Positions 36,033 through 45,156 of a stretch of DNA of 64,000 nt are shown here, piece after piece. The stretch comes from Clostridia bacterium (GTDB lineage Bacteria; Bacillota; Clostridia; Oscillospirales; CAG-272). Below the pieces are notes generated by a model. The model made no database searches. It saw only the letters and a list, made by a program, of their open reading frames with translations, and was not told the DNA's origin. The position numbers were made by a program, and so were the translations under genes. Position 1 is the first letter of the stretch, and each line of letters begins with the position of its first letter. The stretch lies in contig JAQXHN010000028.1 of assembly GCA_029007295.1 (NCBI GenBank), positions 1 to 64,000 of the forward strand, in the 5' to 3' direction.

Positions 36033-37328
36033 ATGAAAAAAATTCTTTTCATAACATATAATTTTGCGCCCCGTCAGAGCGTAGGCTCAATAAGACCGAC
36101 AAGGCTTGCAATGTATCTTGCAAAAATGGGTCATAAGGTTGACGTAGTGTGCGCAAAGGAATACGGAATGCTTGACCATTCTATGGACGAGGTTTTCGAT
36201 TATATCGGTACAGTTGAAAAAATCACTCATCCGCAGATGAACGAAAAGAACATCCCGCTGAATACACCGCAAAAGCAGCCGACGTCCAAACAAGCCTCCA
36301 AAATAAAGAAGCTTCCCCTTGCGGATAGGGTGAAAAAGTCTTTATTTGAGGTAAAGAAGATAAAGATGGCAAAGGAATTTGCGGATAAATTCGAGGATAT
36401 CGTAAAAAACGATATCGACAGATTTTCCGAATATGACACCGTAATCACCACCTACGGTCCTCTTGAAAGCACCTATTGTTCTTTTGTTATGAAAAAATAT
36501 TTTCCGAACGTGCGCTTGGTTTCGGATTTTCGGGACCCGATGACCTTTGCCGATTACGGATATCCGGCAAACCTTATAAGAGCTCGGGTACAAAAAAAGG
36601 TGTGTGAAATTTCCGATGCGCTTGTTTCCATTTCAAAGGGGACTTATGACGAGATTTTTACAAAAGAAGCATATCGAAAAAAAGCCAAGGTTATTTATAA
36701 CGGCTACGATATATCGGACATTCCGAAGAATAAAAACAACTATGACGGTCAGTATTCGTTTCTTTGTCTCGGTACAATGTATCACGGGAAAAGAGACGTC
36801 AGCGTTCTCTTTAAGGCGTTATCCGAGCTTTGTAAAGAGGGAAATATTGATGAAAAGGATATAAAAGTAAATTACGTAGGCGGCCATTTTGATATTCTGA
36901 AATCTCAGGCCGAGCGCTACTCCCTTGAAAACGTATTAAGCAATCGGGGGTTCGTGACGAGAAGCGAGTGTATGGCAATGCAGACAGAAAGCAGAAATCT
37001 GCTTCTCCCTAACTGGAATTTTCACAACGCCAAGGGCGTTTTAACCGGAAAGTTTTTTGAATATATGGTTACCGGGCGTCCGATTATCTCTATAGTATGC
37101 GGCGATACCCCTGACAGCGAAATATCGGAATTAATCGAACGGTACGGATTCGGCTTTTCATACGAGCAGGCAAACGACAAAGAGGATTACGAAAAGCTGA
37201 AGCAATATTTACTGAATGATTATAAAAGATATAAGCAGGGGCTTGACTGTGAGATAATTCCGAGCGATGACGCCGTTTCGGATTTTAACTATGAAAAAAT
37301 TACGGAGCAATTTGAGAAGTTAGTATAA
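36033..37328 (+). CDS. GT4-like glycosyltransferase (third of three)
   Basis: A 431-residue GT-B protein with a long N-terminal acceptor domain (YNFAPRQSVGSIRPTRLA at the start). The C-terminal half has LGTMYHGKRDVSVLFKAL and the sugar-nucleotide region FFEYMVTGRPIISIV. The insertion around residues 80-110 is Lys/Pro-rich (PQKQPTSKQASKIKK). It belongs to the group often found in exopolysaccharide loci. It precedes wecB by 13 bases. Confidence 0.82.
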   Translation: MKKILFITYNFAPRQSVGSIRPTRLAMYLAKMGHKVDVVCAKEYGMLDHSMDEVFDYIGTVEKITHPQMNEKNIPLNTPQKQPTSKQASKIKKLPLADRVKKSLFEVKKIKMAKEFADKFEDIVKNDIDRFSEYDTVITTYGPLESTYCSFVMKKYFPNVRLVSDFRDPMTFADYGYPANLIRARVQKKVCEISDALVSISKGTYDEIFTKEAYRKKAKVIYNGYDISDIPKNKNNYDGQYSFLCLGTMYHGKRDVSVLFKALSELCKEGNIDEKDIKVNYVGGHFDILKSQAERYSLENVLSNRGFVTRSECMAMQTESRNLLLPNWNFHNAKGVLTGKFFEYMVTGRPIISIVCGDTPDSEISELIERYGFGFSYEQANDKEDYEKLKQYLLNDYKRYKQGLDCEIIPSDDAVSDFNYEKITEQFEKLV

Positions 37329-37341
37329 GAGAAGGTAAAAA

Positions 37342-38451
37342 ATGAAAAAGAAAATTTTGCTGGTTTTCGGTACAAGACCGGAAGCGATAAAAATGTGTCC
37401 CTTGGTTCTGGAGCTGAAAAAGCGGGAAGAACTTGAAACCGTAGTATGCGTTACGGGTCAGCACAGACAAATGCTCGACGCCGTTCTCGGTGCGTTTCGG
37501 GTTGAGCCGGATTATGATTTATCCATCATGAAGGACAAACAGACTCTGTTTGACGTTACGACCGGTATTCTCAACGGCATGGGAGAGGTTTTGAAGAAGG
37601 AAAAGCCTGATGTTGTTCTTGTACACGGAGACACTTCAACGTCGTTTTCAACTGCGCTTTCCTGCTTTTATTTGCAAATTCCGGTAGGACATGTAGAGGC
37701 GGGACTTCGCACATATAATATTTACTCTCCGTTCCCGGAGGAATTTAACAGACAGGCGGTAAGTATTATCTCAAAGTACAATTTTGCGCCTACGGATTTA
37801 GCCAAGCAAAATTTGTTAAAGGAGGGAAGAGCCGCAGACAGTATTTTTGTCACCGGCAATACCGCAATTGACGCTTTAAAAACCACAGTCAGGGAGGATT
37901 ATACTCATCCTATGCTGGAGTGGGCAAGCGATTCAAGGCTAATTATGATAACCGCGCACAGAAGAGAAAATTTAGGCGAGCCGATGAAACAGATGTTCCG
38001 TGCGATAAGAAGAATTATCGACGAAACGCCGGACGTAAAAGCCGTTTATCCCATTCACTTGAATCCTGTTGTAAGAGAAGCCGCAAACGAAATTTTTGAG
38101 GGCGACGACAGAATCCGTCTGATTGAACCCTTGGATGTTCTTGATTTTCATAATTTCCTCGCAAAGAGCTATCTGATTTTAACGGACAGCGGCGGTATTC
38201 AGGAGGAGGCTCCCTCCCTCGGAAAGCCCGTGCTTGTAATGCGAGATACCACGGAGCGTCCGGAGGGCATTGCGGCAGGTACGCTGAAGCTTGTAGGAAC
38301 GAGCGAGGAGTACATATACGAAAGCTTCAAGCTTCTTCTCACAAACAAGGACGAATACGATAAGATGAGCCGTGCGTCAAATCCGTACGGCGACGGGAAT
38401 GCCTGTCGCAGAATTGCGGATATACTCTGCCAAAAAGAAGTCAATTATTGA
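37342..38451 (+). CDS. wecB: UDP-N-acetylglucosamine 2-epimerase (non-hydrolysing)
   Basis: Interconverts UDP-GlcNAc and UDP-ManNAc, supplying ManNAc for surface polysaccharide or teichoic-acid linkage units. FGTRPEAIKM at the N terminus, HVEAGLRTYN, the catalytic TAHRRENLGEP, and DSGGIQEEAPSLGKP with TERPEGIAAG are all intact. The 369-residue length is standard. It overlaps the downstream O-antigen ligase gene by four bases. Confidence 0.95.
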   Translation: MKKKILLVFGTRPEAIKMCPLVLELKKREELETVVCVTGQHRQMLDAVLGAFRVEPDYDLSIMKDKQTLFDVTTGILNGMGEVLKKEKPDVVLVHGDTSTSFSTALSCFYLQIPVGHVEAGLRTYNIYSPFPEEFNRQAVSIISKYNFAPTDLAKQNLLKEGRAADSIFVTGNTAIDALKTTVREDYTHPMLEWASDSRLIMITAHRRENLGEPMKQMFRAIRRIIDETPDVKAVYPIHLNPVVREAANEIFEGDDRIRLIEPLDVLDFHNFLAKSYLILTDSGGIQEEAPSLGKPVLVMRDTTERPEGIAAGTLKLVGTSEEYIYESFKLLLTNKDEYDKMSRASNPYGDGNACRRIADILCQKEVNY

Positions 38452-39932
38452 AAAAACGAACGGATGCCTGTATGGATAATTGTAAATATTTTCGTACAAA
38501 AACTAACCGAAAATCGGAAATGAAAAAGAATACGGAGTCAGACAACAATCAAGCCGTTCACGGTAAATATTTTGCGCAAAAGAAACAAATCAAAACAAAG
38601 CGAAGCGTTTTTTCCGAAAACACTTCTTACGAAAGCAGCAATACGGCTTCCGAATATGTTATTGCGGAGGCTTCAAATGCGGAAAAAGTAAGAAACAGCG
38701 TATTAACCCCGATTTTGCATTTGCTTATCGGAATATATTTTCTGATACTTCATATTTTTGAATATTCTCAATATGTTGTTCTGACTCAGGTAATGTTTGC
38801 GTTGATTTTCGGTTTGACGGTATTAAATATATTTGTCTCGGGTATTAAGCTGAGGATTAGAGTTCCCGATATTCTCGTTCTTTTGTTTTACCTGTATACA
38901 ACGCTGTCGATATGCTGGACCGAAAGCGATGTCGGTGTGCAGGACTATTTTGTAAGGCTTACATTGCTGATTAGCTTGTACTATGTATTCCGATTTAATA
39001 TATATTCGGCGTCGGATATCAGGATGATTTTAAAATCTGTTATGATAGGAACCGTTGTTTTCTGTCTTTACATGATTATTTATTATTCTCCGTCGGTGAT
39101 TTTTTCGTCATTGATAAGCGGAGGGCGCCTCGGAAGCGAGATTAACCAAAAGAATTCAATCGGAATATACTGTTCGGTGACCAATACCGTAATACTGTAT
39201 TTTGCGCTGTACGAGAAAAAAACAAAATATCTTTTCATGTTCCCCGTAACATTATTAATACAGTTTGTGTGCGGTTCAAGAAAAGGCTTCGTTTTGTTTT
39301 TCGTCGGAATGTTTATGATACTGTTTTTCCGTTCGGGCAGAAAGAAGGCATTATTTATTGTTGTGACTGCCGTCACGGCGATTGTATTCGTTAATATTTG
39401 TTATGCCTACGAGAGCAGTAATATCTTTTTCCGCCGTATGACTCAGCTGTTTTCCGTGTTGTTTTCCGATGAAAGCGCCGGAGATAATTCGGCGATTGTC
39501 CGTAAGAGAATGATGGAATACGGATGGGAATTATTCCTGAAAAAGCCGGTTTTCGGAGGCGGCACACTCGCATTTGAATATCAGTATTCACTGTTATACG
39601 GCGCGAGAAGACCTCCTCACACAACGTATCTTCAGATATTGGTTGCATACGGCGCAGTTGGATTTTCATTATTTTACGGTTCATTTGTGTACGCCTTAAA
39701 AAACTTTTTTACGGCAATGAGGAACAGGAAAAAAATGGCCGTTGTGCTTTTGACCTTAGCTTTTATTTTCCTGATAAACGATTTCGGCGCAAATATGCTG
39801 ACAAGCAAATATATGTATATTTTCTTGGCCATTTTCGTATCATATTGTGATATCGTCAAAGAAAATGAAAGTGAATTGGAAACCGAGGATAATATGAAAA
39901 TAGGATATAAAAGGTCCAAATATATTATTTAG
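38448..39932 (+). CDS. O-antigen ligase / Wzy-type polymerase
   Basis: A 494-residue membrane protein with about 10-12 helices starting near residue 83 and a large loop (about 345-400) with HTTYLQILVAYGAVG, the conserved His/Gly block of WaaL/Wzy proteins. The first ~80 residues are hydrophilic, Lys/Asn/Ser-rich and probably cytoplasmic and disordered, which is unusual for the family. TTG 38448 overlaps the wecB stop (TTGA); ATG 38472 is an alternative. It would polymerise or ligate the glycan made by the preceding enzymes. No flippase or initiating transferase is present in the window. Confidence 0.82.
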   Translation: MKKRTDACMDNCKYFRTKTNRKSEMKKNTESDNNQAVHGKYFAQKKQIKTKRSVFSENTSYESSNTASEYVIAEASNAEKVRNSVLTPILHLLIGIYFLILHIFEYSQYVVLTQVMFALIFGLTVLNIFVSGIKLRIRVPDILVLLFYLYTTLSICWTESDVGVQDYFVRLTLLISLYYVFRFNIYSASDIRMILKSVMIGTVVFCLYMIIYYSPSVIFSSLISGGRLGSEINQKNSIGIYCSVTNTVILYFALYEKKTKYLFMFPVTLLIQFVCGSRKGFVLFFVGMFMILFFRSGRKKALFIVVTAVTAIVFVNICYAYESSNIFFRRMTQLFSVLFSDESAGDNSAIVRKRMMEYGWELFLKKPVFGGGTLAFEYQYSLLYGARRPPHTTYLQILVAYGAVGFSLFYGSFVYALKNFFTAMRNRKKMAVVLLTLAFIFLINDFGANMLTSKYMYIFLAIFVSYCDIVKENESELETEDNMKIGYKRSKYII

Positions 39933-39969
39933 CTTACAGAGCAAATCATTCGGCATAATAAAAAATAAG

Positions 39970-40010
39970 AAGTAAATCCTATATTTTTCCAAAAACAGGA
40001 TTTACTTTTC
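39970..40010 (+). terminator. Terminator after the glycan cluster
   Basis: AAGTAAATCCT (39970-39980) pairs with AGGATTTACTT (39997-40007), followed by TTC. The stem is AT-rich but 11 bp long. Confidence 0.75.
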
Positions 40011-40052
40011 TAATTGTAAAATGATATTTTTCAGTAAATTATACCAAAATGC

Positions 40053-40081
40053 TTGTATTTTCGGCTTATATATGATACAAT
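40053..40081 (+). promoter_or_regulatory. Sigma-A promoter of the NahK-like gene
   Basis: TTGTAT at 40053-40058, 17-base spacer, TGATACAAT with the -10 at 40076-40081. It lies 55 bases before the ATG. Confidence 0.75.
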
Positions 40082-40135
40082 AGTTAAAATACAGTCAATA
40101 ATGTTTGAAATGTGTACATATAAGGAGTGAATTTT

Positions 40136-41236
40136 ATGACCCATTTAAAACTTAAGGAAGTATGCGAAAAATTTGCAGTTGAAGGCGAATTTCACTCATT
40201 TGAGCAGATTAAAAGCGGTAATATCAATCAAACCTACTTAGTTAATTATATAAGAGACGGAATTAAAAAGCCTTATATAATTCAGCAAGTGAATACATAC
40301 GTATTTAAAAATCCCGAGCAGGTTATGAATAATATCGCTGCCGTAACCGAGCATATCAGGAAAAAAATCAAGGAAACCGGTATTTCCGCAAAGAGATATG
40401 TTTTGCATTATCTGCACACAACCGAAGGGAAGTCCTATTGGTACGATTCCGAAAATAAATTCTGGAGAGGCTACCGATTCATTGACGAATCCGTAACTTA
40501 TGACGCAAGCGATGACCTTAATGTAATGGAGCAGGCGGGAATAGGCTTCGGACGTTTTCAAAAATATCTTGCCGATTTCGACGCTTCGGTGCTTTATGAG
40601 AGCATTCCCGATTTCCATAACACCGAAAAGCGTTTTGACCGCTTGTTCCGTGTTGCCTCCGAGGACCCGATGAACAGGGCAAAGGATGTTAAAAAAGAGC
40701 TTGATTATTTAGAATCCCACAGGGAATTATCGCTTTCGCTCTGCAATATGCTGAAAAACGGCGAACTGCCGCTTAGGGTAACGCATAACGACACAAAGAT
40801 TAACAATGTTATATTTGACAAGGCGACAAATCAGTCGCTGGCCGTAATAGACCTCGATACGGTTATGCCCGGACTGTGCGCATACGATTTCGGAGACGCT
40901 ATCCGCTTTGGAGCAAACGATACCATAGAGGACGACCCCGATTTGTCGAATATTAACCTTAATCTTGAAAAGTTTGAGGCGTATACTAAGGGCTTTATCG
41001 GAACGATTCGCGACAGCCTTACAAAAAAAGAGCTTGAAACCATGTACCTCGGAGCCTACGTTATGACCGTTGAGCTTGTTGCAAGATTTATGACGGACTA
41101 TCTTGAGGGAGACGTATATTTCAAATTAAATTATCCGGAGCATAATCTTATCCGAACAAGGGCTCAGGACGCTCTTGCAAGAGATATGGAAAACAAACTC
41201 GACAAAATGTCAAATATTGTAAGCAGATATTATTGA
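40136..41236 (+). CDS. nahK: NahK-like N-acetylhexosamine 1-kinase (APH fold)
   Basis: A 366-residue phosphotransferase of the aminoglycoside-phosphotransferase fold. The segments GNINQTYLV, LRVTHNDTKINNVIF (catalytic loop, Asp of HND), AVIDLDTVMPG (metal-binding Asp), YDFGDAIRFGAND and TDYLEGDVYFKLNYPEHNL closely follow NahK of Bifidobacterium longum as I remember it. That enzyme phosphorylates GlcNAc/GalNAc at C1 in the lacto-N-biose pathway. The start is ATG 40136 with AAGGAG eight bases upstream; a GTG at 40127 overlaps that SD. It is monocistronic, with its own promoter and terminator. No lacto-N-biose phosphorylase is near, so a salvage role for HexNAc-1-P is inference. Confidence 0.8.
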   Translation: MTHLKLKEVCEKFAVEGEFHSFEQIKSGNINQTYLVNYIRDGIKKPYIIQQVNTYVFKNPEQVMNNIAAVTEHIRKKIKETGISAKRYVLHYLHTTEGKSYWYDSENKFWRGYRFIDESVTYDASDDLNVMEQAGIGFGRFQKYLADFDASVLYESIPDFHNTEKRFDRLFRVASEDPMNRAKDVKKELDYLESHRELSLSLCNMLKNGELPLRVTHNDTKINNVIFDKATNQSLAVIDLDTVMPGLCAYDFGDAIRFGANDTIEDDPDLSNINLNLEKFEAYTKGFIGTIRDSLTKKELETMYLGAYVMTVELVARFMTDYLEGDVYFKLNYPEHNLIRTRAQDALARDMENKLDKMSNIVSRYY

Positions 41237-41263
41237 TTTTTCAAAAAAATTTAAAAGTTGTTG

Positions 41264-41292
41264 TTGAAAAATACAGCCCGATGATATACAAT
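41264..41292 (+). promoter_or_regulatory. Promoter overlapping the nahK terminator, for the PHP-MutS-like genes
   Basis: TTGAAA at 41264-41269, 17-base spacer, TACAAT at 41287-41292. The -10 lies in the loop of the terminator hairpin that closes nahK. The start would be near 41299, 29 bases before the PHP gene. Confidence 0.55.
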
Positions 41293-41316
41293 ATCATTGG
41301 GCTTTTATTTTTATTT
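41275..41316 (+). terminator. Terminator of the nahK-like gene
   Basis: AGCCCGATGATAT (41275-41287) pairs with ATATCATTGGGCT (41291-41303) with one G-T pair, followed by TTTATTTTTATTT. The next gene's SD begins right after the U-tract. Confidence 0.85.
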
Positions 41317-41327
41317 AGGTGGATTAT

Positions 41328-42068
41328 ATGAAACTGATTGATATGCATTCCCATATTTTACCTGAGGCGGATCACGGCTCGGACAGCGTGGAAACATCAA
41401 TTGAGCAATTAAAAAGAGCGAGAAAGGCAGGAGTATCGGTTATTCTTGCTACGCCTCATTTCTATTATCATAGCGATAATATTGACGACTTTCTTATCCG
41501 TCGCGAAAAATCATACCGCAAGCTGAAAAAGGCGATGTCTGAAAACGGCCTTGACGATATTCGGATTTTTTTGGGGGCGGAGGTAAGGCTTGAGGTCGAT
41601 TTATTAAAGGAAACAAGACTTTCAAAGCTGTGCATCGAGGGAACGAACAAGCTTCTGCTTGAAATGCCGTTTGACATGAAGTGGACCGAATGGATTTACA
41701 ATTACGTCTTTGAGATAGCGGTAAAATATAAGATAAAGCCGATAATAGCACATATAGACAGATACGAGGACAAGCCTGCCAAAAGATTGATTGATATGGG
41801 GCTTGAAGCTCAAATAAACGCATCGTCGCTTTGTCGTTTTTCAAGTCGTATGAAGATGATGAAATATGTAAAAGGCGGAGCTGTAAAATACCTCGGAAGC
41901 GATGTTCACGGTCCGAAATCTCCCGAATACAACGAATTTGAAAAGGGAGTTAGGATTCTCGGTAAATATGCCGATGACATTATGTACAACAGCGCAAGAG
42001 TCCTGGGTTTAGCGGACAGAGCCGAGGAAAACGGCGAAAAGAATATAGGCGGCGGACTGATTTTTTAA
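41328..42068 (+). CDS. CpsB/CapC-like PHP-domain phosphatase
   Basis: A 246-residue PHP-fold metal-dependent phosphatase like the CpsB/Wzb-type tyrosine phosphatases that act on capsule kinases. The metal ligands are visible: DMHSHILPEADHG at the N terminus, TPHFYYH, GAEVRLE, AHIDRYE, and GSDVHG near the C terminus. ATG 41328 has AGGTGGA five bases upstream. No CpsC/CpsD-type kinase is in the window, and it is followed by two MutS-like ATPases 15 bases on, so its substrate may not be a capsule kinase. It may be transcribed from the promoter at 41264-41292. Confidence 0.85.
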   Translation: MKLIDMHSHILPEADHGSDSVETSIEQLKRARKAGVSVILATPHFYYHSDNIDDFLIRREKSYRKLKKAMSENGLDDIRIFLGAEVRLEVDLLKETRLSKLCIEGTNKLLLEMPFDMKWTEWIYNYVFEIAVKYKIKPIIAHIDRYEDKPAKRLIDMGLEAQINASSLCRFSSRMKMMKYVKGGAVKYLGSDVHGPKSPEYNEFEKGVRILGKYADDIMYNSARVLGLADRAEENGEKNIGGGLIF

Positions 42069-42083
42069 TAACGGAGTAGGAAA

Positions 42084-43517
42084 TTGAAATATCCGAGTCT
42101 TGTAATTTTAGATAAAGCGGCAGGGAAAATGTCAAGAGATGTGACGGTCGATTTAAAGCTTGATTTATTTTTATCCGAAAATACGCTTGACATTATGACA
42201 AATCTTGTCTGTGAAAAATGTATTGCCGAAAGGCAAAAGATATTTGCGTCTTTGAATTGCGACGCAGCGTTTGAGCATATGGCAAAGCTGCACGAGCTTT
42301 CAAAAAAGCTGTGCAATACGATAAAAGCATATGAGGAAATAGAAAAAGAAAACTCAAAAAAGGCGGTTTTTGTTTCCGTATGCCGTTTGTATACCCAATT
42401 TTGTGACGAAGCGTCAAAGCCTATGGCGTCAAAGCTCGGGGAAAGATTTTCCGAATATTTTTCCGAAATACGTAACGGCGAATTTGTTTTGTTCGGCGAT
42501 AAAACAAATTCATTATATAACAGAATAAAAAAAATACTGAGAGTCGGCGCAGTTGTAAACAGCGACGGCGCAAGCTTTGGCTTTGATACGCAGGAAAGCT
42601 TTACGGATATACTCAAAAGAGCCTACATGGCTTTCTGTCCCGAAAAAATAAGCGCAGCTTCAGCCGGTGATTACTGTTTTTCCTTTACCGAAGAGTTGTT
42701 AAAGTCGGATGAAAGGCTATGCGAGGAGATTAACGATTTTTACAAAGAATACGGCGCCTTTGTCGATTTGAGTATTGCCGAGTATAAAGGCGAAACAGGG
42801 TTTTATCTTGATATTCATTCGCTTATCGGCAGAATTAAAAAAGAAAGCATCCCTGCGGTAATGCCTGTATTTACGGACGTTGCGGGAATTACAGCGGATG
42901 ATGTTTACGATTTTACCCTGATTGCAAAAAATGAGAAAAGGATAATTCCAAACAATATCCGGCTGAGCGAGGATATGAAATTTTGCTTTTTGCAGGGCGC
43001 AAATGGAGGCGGAAAGACAACATATCTTCGTTGTATCGGGGCGAATTTGCTTTTGGCGCTTTCAGGTTCGTATGTATTCGCAAATAGGTTTGAGGTATGC
43101 GCCTTTGACGGAGTCTTTACGCACTTTCCGAGAGACGAGCGTTTTGAGCGCGGAGGAAGATTGTGCGACGAGGAAGCGAGACTCGATTTAATCGTTAATA
43201 CCGAAACGAAAAAGAATATAGTACTGCTGAATGAAACCTTTTCCACAACAACTCAGGAGATATCAATCAAAAAGACGGCGGACTTGGCGCACAGGCTGAA
43301 AGCAAGCGGTTTTGCGGGAGTATATGTAACGCACTGCGATATTTCCGAAAACTGCGATATTCCGGTTATGTGTGTGCTTGTTGACCCGAATAATGAAAAT
43401 GAGAGGACGTATAAGGTGGCTTTTAAGGGGGAAAAAAGCTCTTCGTTTGCGCTTGATATCCTAAAAAAATACTCACTGGATTATTCCTCTCTGTGCGAAA
43501 GGTTCGGTGAAATATGA
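42084..43517 (+). CDS. MutS-like ATPase, first of a tandem pair
   Basis: A 477-residue protein whose C-terminal ~200 residues are a MutS domain V ATPase. Walker A is GANGGGKTT (305-313), followed by the FTHF and DEEARLDLIV segments of the MutS switch, an altered Walker B LLNETFSTTT with Asn383 for the usual Asp, and a YVTHCD histidine. The N-terminal 290 residues are mostly helical and correspond to the MutS core/clamp. The mismatch-binding domain I is absent, so it is not a standard mismatch-recognition MutS. The start is TTG 42084 with GGAG upstream. It overlaps the second copy by four bases. The nucleic-acid or protein target is unknown. Confidence 0.8.
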   Translation: MKYPSLVILDKAAGKMSRDVTVDLKLDLFLSENTLDIMTNLVCEKCIAERQKIFASLNCDAAFEHMAKLHELSKKLCNTIKAYEEIEKENSKKAVFVSVCRLYTQFCDEASKPMASKLGERFSEYFSEIRNGEFVLFGDKTNSLYNRIKKILRVGAVVNSDGASFGFDTQESFTDILKRAYMAFCPEKISAASAGDYCFSFTEELLKSDERLCEEINDFYKEYGAFVDLSIAEYKGETGFYLDIHSLIGRIKKESIPAVMPVFTDVAGITADDVYDFTLIAKNEKRIIPNNIRLSEDMKFCFLQGANGGGKTTYLRCIGANLLLALSGSYVFANRFEVCAFDGVFTHFPRDERFERGGRLCDEEARLDLIVNTETKKNIVLLNETFSTTTQEISIKKTADLAHRLKASGFAGVYVTHCDISENCDIPVMCVLVDPNNENERTYKVAFKGEKSSSFALDILKKYSLDYSSLCERFGEI

Positions 43518-44959
43518 TTCTGTCGCTTTTATATCAAACGCCTGAAGCGTTAGGAGAATCCGCTTCTATTTATGATTTATCCGTTGACAAAACGGTAAAG
43601 CGTATTTGCAAAAGCTCAAGGAGGTGCGATTACTTTCTTAAAATTTTACAGTCGCCTCTCCGAAAAACAGAAAATATTGAATACAGACGTGAAATAATTG
43701 CGGATTTTGAGAATAATGAAAATTTAGCGGAGCAGCTTCGTCTTGCCGTGACAAGATACGATAAATTAAAATCCGACTGGCTGGAAATGAAGAGCGGCGC
43801 TTCGGTTTCCTCATTTGACGTGTCGAACGATGTTCTGCTTGAGCAGGTGTACTCTTCCTTAAAGGTAACCGCAATGTTTCCGAACACCGTGGTGTCTCTG
43901 TACAGAACAATATCGGATGTGCTGTCGGGTGCCGAGATAAAATCCCGAGGTCTTAGCGGAATTAAAAAGCATTGCGATAATATGCTCGAAAACGAATATT
44001 TTTCCGATGTGTGCAAGGTTGCGTCAAATTTTCTTTACAACAGCGCAAAGGACTATGATTTTGAGATTATCGCCTCCTTTGACGATTGCCTTTGCAGTAT
44101 CGAGCCTTCCGTTTGCGGAATTAATCCCTACAGACCGAAGAAAAAAAATTCCTTTTTCGGATTAAAAAGGTCAAAGGACGAAAAGCATCCTCATTCATTG
44201 AACAGCTCCTCGTCTGACGAGGCAAAAGGAATTCTATGTCAGGCACTTATTCACACAGACGAATTATTGTATAAGATTACGGAAAGCGTTTATGAGAGTC
44301 TTTACGGTATCTCCTATGAAATGGATTTTTATCTCGTTGCACTTGACATTTGCGATTTCATAAAAAATACAGGATACGAATACTGTTATCCGACCCTTAC
44401 CGATGAGCCTGTCCTTTGTGCGAACGGGCTTCGAGATATTTACCTTGCGTCGGACGAGGAAACACCGGTCGTTTTTCCCGTAGATGTCAGTATGCGCAGT
44501 GAAAAATCGTCGCTCATTGTCACGGGAGGAAACGGAAGCGGTAAAACAACGTTTTTAAGAGCTGTGGGCGCACTGCAGCTGTTTGCGCAGGCGGGTCTTC
44601 CCACACTGTGCAAGGATGCGATAATCAGCGCAAGAAGCGGTATTTTCACCCACTTTTCCTCAAAGGAAGAAGAATTCCGTCAAAACGACCGAAGCGGAAG
44701 ATTTGAATCGGAGGTTTCCAAGGTGGCGCAAATTATCAACTCGGTAACGCCGAACAGCCTTATCCTTTTGAATGAAACCTTCCAAACAACATCGTACAGA
44801 GAGGGAAGCGACGCAATAATCAACATTTTGAAGGCGCTATCCAAAATAGGAGCGCAGTATATTTTTGTAACGCATCTGCCGGGCGTTGCTTTGGCGTTAT
44901 CCGGGGAAGCAAAATCGCTTTCCGCACAATGCGAAAACGGCAGGTTCAAAATTAAATAA
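43514..44959 (+). CDS. MutS-like ATPase, second of a tandem pair
   Basis: A 481-residue paralogue of the preceding protein. Walker A is GGNGSGKTT (338-346), the FTHFSSKEEEF segment is conserved, Walker B is again LLNETFQTTS with Asn420 for Asp, and a FVTHLPG histidine follows. The helical N-terminal domain is present, with a basic, low-complexity stretch (about 208-235: PKKKNSFFGLKRSKDEKH) that the first copy lacks. An ATGA overlap with the first gene suggests equal production and a heterodimer, as MutS-fold ATPases work as dimers with composite sites. It ends only 11 bases before the cobalamin riboswitch. Confidence 0.8.
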   Translation: MILSLLYQTPEALGESASIYDLSVDKTVKRICKSSRRCDYFLKILQSPLRKTENIEYRREIIADFENNENLAEQLRLAVTRYDKLKSDWLEMKSGASVSSFDVSNDVLLEQVYSSLKVTAMFPNTVVSLYRTISDVLSGAEIKSRGLSGIKKHCDNMLENEYFSDVCKVASNFLYNSAKDYDFEIIASFDDCLCSIEPSVCGINPYRPKKKNSFFGLKRSKDEKHPHSLNSSSSDEAKGILCQALIHTDELLYKITESVYESLYGISYEMDFYLVALDICDFIKNTGYEYCYPTLTDEPVLCANGLRDIYLASDEETPVVFPVDVSMRSEKSSLIVTGGNGSGKTTFLRAVGALQLFAQAGLPTLCKDAIISARSGIFTHFSSKEEEFRQNDRSGRFESEVSKVAQIINSVTPNSLILLNETFQTTSYREGSDAIINILKALSKIGAQYIFVTHLPGVALALSGEAKSLSAQCENGRFKIK

Positions 44960-44969
44960 GAAATGCAGC

Positions 44970-45156
44970 GAAACGGGGCTTTTGCAAATTTTGCAAAATT
45001 AAAAAGGAAGTGGGTGAGAATCCCACACGAGCACGTCACCGTGAAGATGAGCAAAAATTCACTTGATGCCGCAACATCATTCTACAGTCATTGGGCAAAA
45101 TGCCCGAGAAGACGAATTTTTGTGCTATTTGTCAAAGTCGGGAGACTTGCCCCATA
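44970..45156 (+). ncRNA. Cobalamin (B12) riboswitch
   Basis: Matches the cobalamin aptamer: a GGAAG-TGGGTGAGAATCCCA core (45006-45025), ACGTCACCGTGAAGATGAGC (B12-box type core, 45033-45052), a later hairpin GGGC-AAAATG-CCC, and the near-consensus 3' element AGTCGGGAGACTTGCC (45136-45151). The closing helix pairs GGGGC 44975-44979 with GCCCC 45149-45153. Downstream, ATTTCACA (45156-45163) can pair with TGTGAAAT (45192-45199) before the SD at 45223, with no U-tract, which suggests translational rather than transcriptional control. I see no promoter between it and the MutS-like gene. Confidence 0.9.
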
